Positions 9,001 to 15,697 of a stretch of 17,931 nt of DNA are shown here, piece after piece. The stretch spans positions 1 through 17,931 of the forward strand of contig SKIC01000223.1 in NCBI GenBank assembly GCA_007116685.1, read 5' to 3'. How positions within the stretch are numbered: position 1 is the first letter of the stretch; the number at the start of each line of letters is the position of its first letter. A program made the position numbers and the translations under genes. The notes under the pieces were generated by a model, which was not told the DNA's origin, ran no database searches, and worked only from the letters and a program-made list of their open reading frames with translations. This stretch comes from Balneolales bacterium. GTDB taxonomy: Bacteria > Bacteroidota > Rhodothermia > Balneolales > Natronogracilivirgulaceae.

Positions 9001-9184
9001 CATTCAAATCGGTTGATGCACCGGAAGCCGTTTCTGTTACCAAAACGGAAGCACCAGGCAAAGTTTCACCAGTCGCAGCATCGGTGATTGTTCCTGAAAT
9101 TGTCCCTGTCTGCGCAAGCACAGAAAGAGGCAAAAACAATACAATCGCTACGCTTAGTAGCTTTTTCAACATATTTGACCTCAT
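6074..9184 (-). CDS. SusC/RagA family TonB-dependent outer membrane transporter
   Basis: A 1036-residue TonB-linked barrel protein that should import oligomers across the outer membrane with its SusD partner, powered by TonB-ExbBD. In order: a signal peptide ending VLAQ (about residue 24); a carboxypeptidase-regulatory-like domain (residues 27-103) with GTISGTITDAATGETLPGAS; the TonB-contact segment DELVISGYGVQ (111-121); a plug domain (about 122-245) with PLYVIDGVPV (186-195) and IESIEILKDAAAAAIYG; then the beta barrel ending GGIEIQF, with the C-terminal Phe expected for barrel insertion. The ATG at 9184 is annotated; the Met four codons later (9172) gives a tighter signal peptide (MLKKLLSVAI) and may be the true start. 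It heads an operon with susD and a small lipoprotein. No sigma/anti-sigma pair or hybrid sensor is adjacent. Confidence 0.96.
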   Translation of the reverse strand: MRSNMLKKLLSVAIVLFLPLSVLAQTGTISGTITDAATGETLPGASVLVTETASGASTDLNGEYTISNLAYGTYTLRVTYVGYQTVTRSVEVNQPNVTVNFELSVDMIGLDELVISGYGVQTKREITGAISTVRARDIENVPLQNVESLLQGRAAGVNITSVSGNPGGAFRVQVRGNGSINSATEPLYVIDGVPVSFSNTSGLASTSPLNSINPSDIESIEILKDAAAAAIYGSQAAAGVVIINTKRGSTTGVTRVTARAETGVRSTSIGVNYLDRDEYLDYLGEARAFQQGIRQVSGNEDFIATARENRVGAMRNAFGSTITDPDNPLFGDPLGRDLANTSWQDEIYDTGVSQKYNISVSGGDQTTRFFLSGAYEDTEGHVFRDRFTRFNVRSNVSHNVNDRLSTSLNMNVGRSTQFGICQGGNFTNCPTSQANFIAPFFIAQDDEGNYLPHPSFGLAANPLVTANEVDRDVTVWSIFGDVNVSYQLTDWLSVRGLSGLDFRTTEDRRYDNIIAQPGDGGSLSHAFREVINHTHNLVFNANQTFNDVHNVSGLIGTEYRRNYSEVVSTRGIGFPGTFFGVLNASSEAVSAAGTFTEFRVGSYFGNFKYNFDEKYYISFIARYDGHSRFGADTRWGFFPAISGSWRVSEEDFWTVDVIDEFRVRAGFGLTGNAAIGNFASRGLYSAVGSYLGATALTPTQLANVNLGWEEAQEINIGFDLSFLDGRISTAIDIYQKDNKDLLFARNLPSDSGFLSITENVGSVRNEGIEFEINSVNVNTTNFVWSSRFNISFMRNEILELPNGETINPNSIWEQLEEGRPIGQIFAARYAGVNPADGRPMWYDIDGNITYTPGVDDRIYYEDGQANQVGGFGNTLSYRGFTLDAFFQFSFGQWAMGGTDWYFVRQPQFTMNLDDHTLDRWQNPGDMTYVPHAVITGAQYAETADFRTTVGTHAFYNASYIRLKNVSFSYDAPRALANRIGVNNLRLFVSGVNLMTWTAWPYYDPEVAFNTIDIFGNFTAASYPTARQINGGIEIQF

Positions 9185-9262
9185 GTTTGTTAGTGATTTA
9201 GCGTTAGAAAAGAAATTTTGAAAGACTTTTCCAGACGATTTTTAGGCTTTTTTGCCAACTTG

Positions 9263-9322
9263 AAACAGTCTGTAATCTACATCTATGTTAATTTATTGCA
9301 AAATTTTTTTTACAGATTGTTT
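9263..9322 (-). repeat. Inverted repeat in the susC leader (13-bp arms, one mismatch)
   Basis: Arm 1 is at 9263-9275 (AAACAGTCTGTAA on the plus strand) and arm 2 at 9310-9322; the reverse complement of arm 2 is AAACAATCTGTAA, so 12 of 13 positions match. The spacer is 34 bases and AT-rich. If transcription starts at the candidate promoter at 9366-9395, the whole element lies in the 5' untranslated leader of the susC mRNA, ending about 79 bases before the ATG at 9184. It could fold as an RNA stem-loop or be a binding site for a regulator. Nothing in the sequence tells which. Confidence 0.6.
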
Positions 9323-9365
9323 AAAAAAATATGTTTAAAGCAGGTTTTAGAGCTAAGTACCGTAA

Positions 9366-9395
9366 CAAACGTAACCACAGAAGCAATAAGACTAA
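9366..9395 (-). promoter_or_regulatory. Candidate Bacteroidota-type promoter of the susC-susD operon
   Basis: On the minus strand TTAG, an 18-base spacer and TACGTTTG occur in order. The second is an exact match to TAnnTTTG; the first matches three of four bases of TTTG. Initiation would fall near 9359, leaving a leader of about 175 bases. Matches of this quality occur by chance in AT-rich DNA, so this is tentative. Confidence 0.4.
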
Positions 9396-9548
9396 TGATA
9401 GTATACACTTGCTTAAAAAAGCTATATATATCAATTACTTAGAATAATACTGTGTGGATTGTAAAAAATATACTTTACACATCATGCAGATAAATGGTCT
9501 CTAGTACTGTATCAGAAACCTATTAGTTGTAAGCGCTTCTTAGCAGGG

Positions 9549-10982
9549 CTATAATCGCTGTAAAATATGACCACTGCGCCAATCCTGAATGGTTTTGTAC
9601 TGAAATGTGTGATAAAATTGATTCCTTCGGAGTACAAAATTTTCAAAGGGATACTCGTCTTGTTCCATTCTTGTTTTATCAAAGGTGTACACACGCTGAG
9701 GATCGGTATAATTGTAGTTATAGAGCCATTGTATCACATCCGGGCGTACTCTAACCACGTACCAAGGCTCTCCAAGCAGGATGTATAGCATTCCCATATC
9801 CGTTTTCCATCCCTCCTTATAGGTGGTAAACTGCTTATTGGCTTGTTCCACCCTTTTTGCTAATTCTGCTATAGTTTCTCTGGCTCTTTCGCTACTACCC
9901 GTATTTTCCAACCAAAACTCATCAAATGCTCGCCTTTGCTCTGCACCTTCTAATTGCGTCAGCTGCTCAAATTCACGATCACTCATCAGATATACCATCG
10001 GACCAATTAAATCTTCTAATGAATGAACCGAAGGAAATGATCCCGTAAAAAAGGAAAAGTCTCGGGCTCTAAACGTTTCTTGTCTCCAATCGGAATCAGT
10101 TCTTGCCCAAACTGATATTTCTAAACGATAATTACCACTTTCTAACTGCGGTAAACTTTGACTGATAGACGAGACTCCAGACTCCTCAAAAAAAAGAGTA
10201 TCTGTCTCTATGATTTCATAACGATTATAGCGTATTCCTCTCCACTGAATAGAACTTCTGCCATAATTTGGTGAACTCATTAAACGGGCAGGCTCCTGAT
10301 CTGCCTGAAACAACATCAGACGTCTGATAATTTTCACCTCATTATAATGAGCAACATTATAATCAGCAGTGAGCTTTTCATCTTTAGGAAGATGATACGT
10401 TAATATACTCTCAGAGGATAAAGACCCTCCGGAAATCGAAATGTGCGATAAATCCCCTTTTTGGTTTCCACGGTCGGGAACCAGGCTGCTAATTTCTAAG
10501 ATACCCCTGGAATTACTTACAGCATCCTGAACAACTATATATATGGTATGGCGCCCGGGCTCAATATCGGCATCTATGGAGAATCTATATGGTACTGCCC
10601 TATCTATACCAGCCTCAAATTTTCTTTCCAATGTTTCTGAGAAAACCAATTCTGATGGATCGCTATCCGAGTTTTTTCTGTGGTTATAAATCTGCACGTT
10701 TGCTGAAAAGCCAAAATTTTGATCGCCATCTGAAGAAGTAATCAAAGAATTCAAATTCAACTCTCCATGTATTCGAATTTTTGACTTTCTGTCTTCGGTA
10801 GGTAGAACGGATTGCTGAACTATAAAGGAAGGCTTCCCCTCTTCTAATAATTGTACACCACCCGTCTGAACTCTGATTTCAGATGAACTGCTGCAACCAA
10901 CAATTAAAAGCAAAAGCAAAGCGAATGTCCATGTTAGCTTATTAAAATTTTGGATGTATGATTTACTCAATTTCAAATTCAT
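9549..10982 (-). CDS. GWxTD domain-containing lipoprotein
   Basis: A 477-residue lipoprotein. The N-terminal region has a long positive segment, a hydrophobic run and lipobox IVGC (Cys30) followed by SSSSE. Residues about 50-310 look like two beta-sandwich segments, the first ending near residue 165 (PGRHTIYIVVQDA) and the second with SGNYRLEISVWAR (282-294). The C-terminal third is helical and then carries the family motif: FDEFWLEN (353-360) and EGWKTDMGMLYILLGEP (390-406), the GWxTD box followed by the usual Y-I-L-G-x-P. The molecular function of the GWxTD family is not established, and none is assigned here. The start codon lies inside the preceding gene (20-base overlap, different frame) and no other Met exists before the lipobox, which supports coupled translation with that gene. 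Confidence 0.9.
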   Translation of the reverse strand: MNLKLSKSYIQNFNKLTWTFALLLLLIVGCSSSSEIRVQTGGVQLLEEGKPSFIVQQSVLPTEDRKSKIRIHGELNLNSLITSSDGDQNFGFSANVQIYNHRKNSDSDPSELVFSETLERKFEAGIDRAVPYRFSIDADIEPGRHTIYIVVQDAVSNSRGILEISSLVPDRGNQKGDLSHISISGGSLSSESILTYHLPKDEKLTADYNVAHYNEVKIIRRLMLFQADQEPARLMSSPNYGRSSIQWRGIRYNRYEIIETDTLFFEESGVSSISQSLPQLESGNYRLEISVWARTDSDWRQETFRARDFSFFTGSFPSVHSLEDLIGPMVYLMSDREFEQLTQLEGAEQRRAFDEFWLENTGSSERARETIAELAKRVEQANKQFTTYKEGWKTDMGMLYILLGEPWYVVRVRPDVIQWLYNYNYTDPQRVYTFDKTRMEQDEYPFENFVLRRNQFYHTFQYKTIQDWRSGHILQRL

Positions 10983-13068
10983 GGGTTACCGTGCGTGAAA
11001 TCTCTGTATCCGGAACTTTGTATTCAATATGCAATTCATATCTACCGGAACTTAATCTCTCTGTATCAATTTCCAGACTTTGTGAGAAATCAGGTCTGTC
11101 GTTAATGTTTACTATGGTAATGGCATCACTACTTCTGTTTCTTAAACCGAATAAGGAGAAACGCCTGGATATAGGTGTAATGCGATAAGTTAACTCAAAT
11201 TGATATAATTGCTCTGAATTTACCGGGATATCGTAAACCTCGTAATAAAATTGCAAATTCGAAGCTTCGGGAATAATTCGCTTATGAGTAATAGCATAAC
11301 GAGTTTCATCGTCATCCGCATCAGGATCAGAAACATAAGAGAATATGAAATCAGATAGAGCCAATGGTTCCCCAATCGGTAGATATTCAGGGATTTTAAT
11401 TTCTTTTCTACCTAATCCCTTAAGATTGTTTCGAAATGGACCAGAGTCTGAAATTCTTGAGGATTGTTGAGGAGAAATTTCGTGTAATTCCATACTCATG
11501 CGTAATTGATTCAACCTGCGCACATGAGGAATCTCTTTCGATGTAGCTACAATGGATGCTATGTCGCGCTCACCATTTTCAGATATGGATAAACTATCTC
11601 GCAAAACTCCTATAATATCATTCTCTCTATCCAACATCTGCATAGTTGCTAATAAACTATAATCATGTGCTGAAATTTCGCTTAATGGTTTTCCATCTAT
11701 CATTGACTTATGAGCTATTGCAGCCTCAGGACGCCCCTCTACAAAAGCTCGTAATATTGGCTGCCTGTCTTCATTCAAAAAACGATAGGTAAAAACCTCC
11801 ACATTTACTTCTGGCAGAACTTCTTCCAAAAAAGACCTTTGCTCAGGGGCCCGGCTCTGTGAAAGAATCATACGTGATGCGTTTACCTGCTGAAAGTTTC
11901 TAGCCAGTGAAGGTTGTATACGATCTGTAAGCGATTCATATCTGGACATCATCTGATCATACGTTGTACCGAAAAAGTGATCCAGGGAAGCAAGTTGCCT
12001 GTAGTACATAATTTGCATAATCAATGCAGGAGGAATCACTTCGGGATTTCCTATTGCACCACGCTCCGATTCCAGACCGACTTGTGTCCTTTCAGTCTCC
12101 TGATCAGCCGATAAAGCGCCCCTATTCCCATCCATTACCAAATTCATCGTTCTGTTTCTCGAACCCGTTTGATAGGCCGCTGATGGAATAAAATCATCAA
12201 CGGATTGCTTTCGCCTCATCACATTACCACCCAAAGCATTTCCAAATAGAAAAATTACGCTTTCCTGAGATTCAAGCATCCCTTCATATACCCAAACTTC
12301 GTATTGAGGGTACATATGATAACTTCGTACCTGATAAATGGTATTCAGATAATGCATAGTATTCACTTCGCTAGCTACATCAAAACTACCTCCCCCATCA
12401 TCTAAGCGAGTAGCTGCCAGGTAATTCACAAAGCCGGCATCATACATAAATCTTCCATCGGTCGATCTTGTTGGACTGCCATACCTTATGTAAATATCTC
12501 CCCTCTCATCGAATGAAGAACGTGTTGAGGTATTAAAATTGACCTTTGAAAAAGCCACTCGCTCCCAATGCTCTATCAATCTTTCGTTAAAGACGGAAGA
12601 AGGGGTCAGGTCTTTTTGATTCCAAAACCTTTTCTGGATTTTGAGAAGATCTGTATTTCTTTCTTCAAGTAAGCTGTTCCAGTGCCTGATTTCTCTGCGG
12701 GACAGAAATGGAGCATGGTACTTAATACTGGCTTCCAGAACTTTAACATCACAATCAGAAATATAATCCGACTCTAAGCCCCATAAATACATTGCATTTG
12801 CAAACTCGTAGGCATCTCTAATATCCAGTTTTGTGATTAGGCTAATAATCTCATGTCCTGTGTAATAATCCGGTGCATCCATTTGCTCAGCCATTGTGAG
12901 CAGATACTCTAATCCTTCAGAAAATAATCCTTCGAGTAGTTTCTCTGATGCAAGATTCAGATACTCACTCCCGCATACTTCTTTATCATCTGTGTGGGCA
13001 ACAGATATTTTTACTGAAAACAACAGTAAGATTAGGCTAAATGTGGTGATTAAGAGACGATTCAACAT
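10963..13068 (-). CDS. GWxTD-like envelope protein with degenerate motif
   Basis: A 701-residue exported protein with a cleavable signal peptide (hydrophobic core to residue 19, likely cut after SVA at 22-24). Two cysteines of the mature part (32 and 106) could form a disulfide. Residues 35-145 are helical and repeat-like. Next comes a region matching the GWxTD layout: RFWNQKDLTPSS (147-158), HWERVAFSK (167-175) and SSFDERGDIYIRYGSP (184-199), where the GW-TD box itself is replaced by SSFDE, then YEVWVYEG (256-263) and a strand FLFGN. A long helical middle part follows, and the C-terminus (about 560-701) is a beta sandwich ending in alternating strands (SGRYELHIEYKV). It begins 93 bases after the epimerase stop and overlaps the next GWxTD gene by 20 bases. 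Family membership rests on motif pattern; function is unknown. Confidence 0.82.
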   Translation of the reverse strand: MLNRLLITTFSLILLLFSVKISVAHTDDKEVCGSEYLNLASEKLLEGLFSEGLEYLLTMAEQMDAPDYYTGHEIISLITKLDIRDAYEFANAMYLWGLESDYISDCDVKVLEASIKYHAPFLSRREIRHWNSLLEERNTDLLKIQKRFWNQKDLTPSSVFNERLIEHWERVAFSKVNFNTSTRSSFDERGDIYIRYGSPTRSTDGRFMYDAGFVNYLAATRLDDGGGSFDVASEVNTMHYLNTIYQVRSYHMYPQYEVWVYEGMLESQESVIFLFGNALGGNVMRRKQSVDDFIPSAAYQTGSRNRTMNLVMDGNRGALSADQETERTQVGLESERGAIGNPEVIPPALIMQIMYYRQLASLDHFFGTTYDQMMSRYESLTDRIQPSLARNFQQVNASRMILSQSRAPEQRSFLEEVLPEVNVEVFTYRFLNEDRQPILRAFVEGRPEAAIAHKSMIDGKPLSEISAHDYSLLATMQMLDRENDIIGVLRDSLSISENGERDIASIVATSKEIPHVRRLNQLRMSMELHEISPQQSSRISDSGPFRNNLKGLGRKEIKIPEYLPIGEPLALSDFIFSYVSDPDADDDETRYAITHKRIIPEASNLQFYYEVYDIPVNSEQLYQFELTYRITPISRRFSLFGLRNRSSDAITIVNINDRPDFSQSLEIDTERLSSGRYELHIEYKVPDTEISRTVTHEFEIE

Positions 13069-13161
13069 GTATGCAGACTGATATTCTATAGAAATTCCAG
13101 TGTATCAACGTAATATGAATCAAATTAGTTTAATTTTCTAGTTTTAAAGATAGTCTTCTAA

Positions 13162-14229
13162 TTACATTTGTATCTCAGTTAAACCAAGGCCATTCTTTGA
13201 TGAGGCTAGCAAGCGCTCTTTATTCAAATCAAAACCAGGATTAGCGATATCGGTTTCCATATCAAAACAACCATCCAAATCTATAAATTTGGTATTCGAA
13301 CATGAATAGGCCGCATGCATAGCCGCTGTTACAGAAACACTACTTTCGTTATTGCATCCCCACATCACGGGCATTCCAGCATTTTTTGCGATATTTGCAA
13401 TCTCAATACCCGGCTTTATTCCACCGGATTTCATCAGTTTAATGTTAATCATTCCACAAGGTGAATCAGCCCGGCAGAGTTTAATGGCGTCTTTTAGATC
13501 AATGCAGGACTCATCAGCCATTATTTTTGAGCGATAGAATTTGGAAAGAGATCGCAAATCATCAAATTCAGACACAGGAACAGGTTGCTCATAAAATGCA
13601 ATTTGGGCAGATTCTAACTCCCCTATCAAAATCCCGGTTTGTTCAACGGAGAAACTCTGATTTGCATCAAGACGCAATTCATGATTCGGAAAATGTTTGC
13701 GAAGTTCCCGAATACGATGTATTTCATCAGATAATTTTGAGCCTAATTTTACTTTTAACTTAGAGAATCCTTCTTGGGTGAATTTTTCGGCATCCACTAA
13801 GGTTTTTTCGGAATTTTTTATGCCTATGGTGACGGAAGTAGCCATATCACCCTTTACATTACCGAGCCAAGTTCCAAGAGATATACCCAAGTTCTGAGTA
13901 AAAGCATCATGCAATGCAATATCCATGGCTGCACGCGCGGTTATGCTTTTGATACGGTCAGACAAATTAGCTATTAAGGCATTCGCACTTCGAATATCTT
14001 TACCTGTCCACCAATCCAATTCTTTGGGATTAAAATCTTCGATGGCATCTTTCAGTGTTTCTTTAATCACAAATGTGCTGGGCACGGCACTCCCAATTCC
14101 TGTGATTCCATTCTCAAGCTGAATGACTACAAAAAGTGCCTCAACCTTGTTTATTTCTTTAAAAGCAATCTTGTACGGTCTTGAATATCCCAAATCCCTA
14201 AGCTCAATTCTTACCTTGGAAATCTTCAT
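13162..14229 (-). CDS. Dipeptide epimerase (L-Ala-D/L-Glu epimerase family)
   Basis: An enolase-superfamily enzyme of the muconate lactonizing group, 355 residues, no signal peptide, so cytoplasmic. Such enzymes epimerise the second residue of dipeptides, typically L-Ala-D-Glu from peptidoglycan to L-Ala-L-Glu. Visible active site: the KxK acid/base motif at Lys159/Lys161; metal ligands Asp188 (LRLDAN), Glu214 (FYEQP) and Asp239 (MADES); the opposing base Lys264 in NIKLMKSGG; and the DxD motif Asp317/Asp319 (FIDLDG), which in known Ala-Glu epimerases holds the dipeptide amino group. This set supports a dipeptide epimerase rather than another superfamily branch. One oddity: the loop usually GCM.ES reads GCNNES (291-296), so the side-chain specificity may differ. 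It starts 2 bases after the stop of the serine hydrolase gene, so the two are surely cotranscribed. Confidence 0.92.
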   Translation of the reverse strand: MKISKVRIELRDLGYSRPYKIAFKEINKVEALFVVIQLENGITGIGSAVPSTFVIKETLKDAIEDFNPKELDWWTGKDIRSANALIANLSDRIKSITARAAMDIALHDAFTQNLGISLGTWLGNVKGDMATSVTIGIKNSEKTLVDAEKFTQEGFSKLKVKLGSKLSDEIHRIRELRKHFPNHELRLDANQSFSVEQTGILIGELESAQIAFYEQPVPVSEFDDLRSLSKFYRSKIMADESCIDLKDAIKLCRADSPCGMINIKLMKSGGIKPGIEIANIAKNAGMPVMWGCNNESSVSVTAAMHAAYSCSNTKFIDLDGCFDMETDIANPGFDLNKERLLASSKNGLGLTEIQM

Positions 14230-14231
14230 GA

Positions 14232-15491
14232 TTAGTTATGGAATAGTGATTTAAATTCAGTTAGGTCAGACTGGTATGCTCGCTCTCTGTTTTTCTCATA
14301 TTCGTAGATCATAGTTCCAAGAGTATGCAGAAAAGGGATACCGATTTCCTCGTATTCGTAGGTATTGTCATTAAATGTTTGATTCTCGTTAACCAAAATC
14401 ACGGCTGTCAGGAAGAATTCAATACCATTTTCAAAATCTACGATGTAGGCATTATCCAATATATAACCGTAAGCCAGACCAACTTTATTGAGGATTCGAA
14501 CATTTTCAGGCATGGGGCTCATCTCATCGCCAAACATGAAAAACTTAACGTAACTATCGTAATAGGTTTCGCTTTCGCGATAGTAGGCAATGGACGATTC
14601 ATTCGGTAATAAGCCCATAATTCTAAGTAAAAAACGCCGGTCCTCTTCTGTAATCTGAAATCTCATTTTTTCAGGAACGGACTCCGGAAAAACCAAAGCT
14701 ATTAACGATTTCTGAAGATCTCTGATGGAGATATTGTTCTTATCTCTAAAGTTGAATGGCTCATAAATCAATTCATCATCATATATGTTCTTTTTACCTC
14801 TGAAGATGTCTCTCGAATTGGGATATTGCAGGTTACTGATTCGCTCAGGAATACTGAAAATTGTTTGATTGTTCTCGATGAATCGGACAGGAGGAGATAC
14901 CCTATTTTGCTCGTCACGTAATGGGTTTGCCAACTGATGGGAAAAGAGTACTGAATTATAGCCTCTCTCCCACATCAATTTGTTGGTACGCTCATGACCT
15001 ACAAACTCGAATAAGCGATTATGTGCATCGTTATCACTAACGATTATTGTTTTCTCAATATGAGTGGCCAAACTGGGAATCTGATTTGCCACAAGCGTAT
15101 CAATATGAGATGGCGTTTGCCAGTATCTTGTACTATCCACACTCATTTGAGTAAACAAATCTATTCTCTCATCATCAATTCGGCGCAATTCTTCTAAAGC
15201 CAAAGCAGCTACCGGTAATTTGATGGTACTGGCGGGATAAAAATATCTATCCGCGTTCTCATTTAAAGTAAACGTAGTGAAATGAGGATTTCCTTCTGCG
15301 TCTCTGTTTATTTTTGTATATCGGATTTGCAGTTCAAATGCTTCGGGCTTGCTCATGATATCCTGAAACCAATCCGGCTGCTGAGCTAGAATAGCGGAAA
15401 GTTCCGGAAACTCAGGTGACCAATCCACATTTCTATTTCGTTCACAAGCGCTCATAAACACAATTAGAACTAATAATATTAGGGCTCTCAT
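14232..15491 (-). CDS. Serine hydrolase lipoprotein, class A beta-lactamase/PBP fold
   Basis: A 419-residue lipoprotein (lipobox MSAC, Cys16). It has the three active-site motifs of the penicillin-recognising serine enzymes in the right order: SxxK as PASTIK (nucleophile Ser88, Lys91); SDN at 152-154 in VSDNDAHNRLFEFVG; and a KxG triad as NKVGLAYG (336-338), where beta-lactamases usually have KTG or KSG. About 180 residues lie between SDN and KVG, longer than in a compact class A beta-lactamase, and I see no clear omega-loop ExxLN. This suggests a peptidase, transpeptidase or amide hydrolase acting on peptidoglycan-like peptides more than antibiotic resistance; that is inference. The adjacent epimerase gene, whose usual substrate is a murein dipeptide, points the same way. 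Confidence 0.88.
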   Translation of the reverse strand: MRALILLVLIVFMSACERNRNVDWSPEFPELSAILAQQPDWFQDIMSKPEAFELQIRYTKINRDAEGNPHFTTFTLNENADRYFYPASTIKLPVAALALEELRRIDDERIDLFTQMSVDSTRYWQTPSHIDTLVANQIPSLATHIEKTIIVSDNDAHNRLFEFVGHERTNKLMWERGYNSVLFSHQLANPLRDEQNRVSPPVRFIENNQTIFSIPERISNLQYPNSRDIFRGKKNIYDDELIYEPFNFRDKNNISIRDLQKSLIALVFPESVPEKMRFQITEEDRRFLLRIMGLLPNESSIAYYRESETYYDSYVKFFMFGDEMSPMPENVRILNKVGLAYGYILDNAYIVDFENGIEFFLTAVILVNENQTFNDNTYEYEEIGIPFLHTLGTMIYEYEKNRERAYQSDLTEFKSLFHN

Positions 15492-15642
15492 AAGTATTCA
15501 GTTTCAATTTTAATCACGAACCTAAAAACAGCATAAAAATCCTGACACTCAACACATTTGTTTACTGATTTTCGATTTCTGTCAAATCATCCTTTACTTT
15601 GTTGGTATGTTTAGGTTGGCTTCAATGAATAAATCTTTCCAT
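15492..15642. other. Gap upstream of the serine hydrolase gene
   Basis: About 150 bases between the terminator and the serine hydrolase start. On the minus strand there is a TTGACA (plus 15580-15585) followed 15 bases later by TAAACAAAT, and, closer to the gene, TAGGTTCG, one base off the TAnnTTTG element but without a well-placed partner. Neither is good enough to call, but the location makes a promoter here likely. Confidence 0.4.
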
Positions 15643-15676
15643 AAAAAACAAAAGCCCTGCAAATTGCAGAGCTTTT
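15643..15676 (-). terminator. Rho-independent terminator after the second susCD pair
   Basis: On the minus strand AAAAGCTCTGCA pairs with TGCAGGGCTTTT (one G-U pair) around a three-base loop, followed by G and six T (A-run 15643-15648 on the plus strand). It begins about 21 bases after the susD stop at 15698 and separates this operon from the serine hydrolase-epimerase pair. Readthrough remains possible. Confidence 0.9.
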
Positions 15677-15697
15677 GAATACTGTAAGGTGAAATTC

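Larger units (their letters stand above)
9185..9548. other. Long intergenic region and leader upstream of susC
   Basis: 364 bases without a supported gene; the short plus-strand frame at 9218-9442 has poor, Phe/Leu/Lys-rich composition and no start signal. It is markedly AT-rich with A/T runs (for example 9304-9311). It contains the candidate promoter at 9366-9395 and the inverted repeat at 9263-9322, both described separately. A weak 6-bp hairpin (TGTAAA with TTTACA, 9460-9479) follows the GWxTD gene but lacks a T-tract, so I do not call it a terminator. Confidence 0.55.

Noticed and set aside
9218..9442. Plus-strand frame of 74 codons in the susC leader
   Set aside because: Composition is low-complexity and AT-driven, it overlaps the candidate promoter and inverted repeat, and it resembles no protein I know.
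9460..9479. TGTAAA/TTTACA hairpin as a terminator after the GWxTD gene
   Set aside because: Only 6 weak base pairs with an 8-base loop, and the following minus-strand sequence is not T-rich.
14232..15491. Acquired beta-lactamase resistance gene
   Set aside because: It matches its neighbours in base use, forms a tight operon with a metabolic epimerase, lacks KTG and a clear omega loop, and has no mobile element nearby.
15556..15585. TTGACA-type sigma-70 promoter before the serine hydrolase gene
   Set aside because: The downstream element does not match TATAAT or TAnnTTTG, and the primary sigma factor in this group does not rely on TTGACA.
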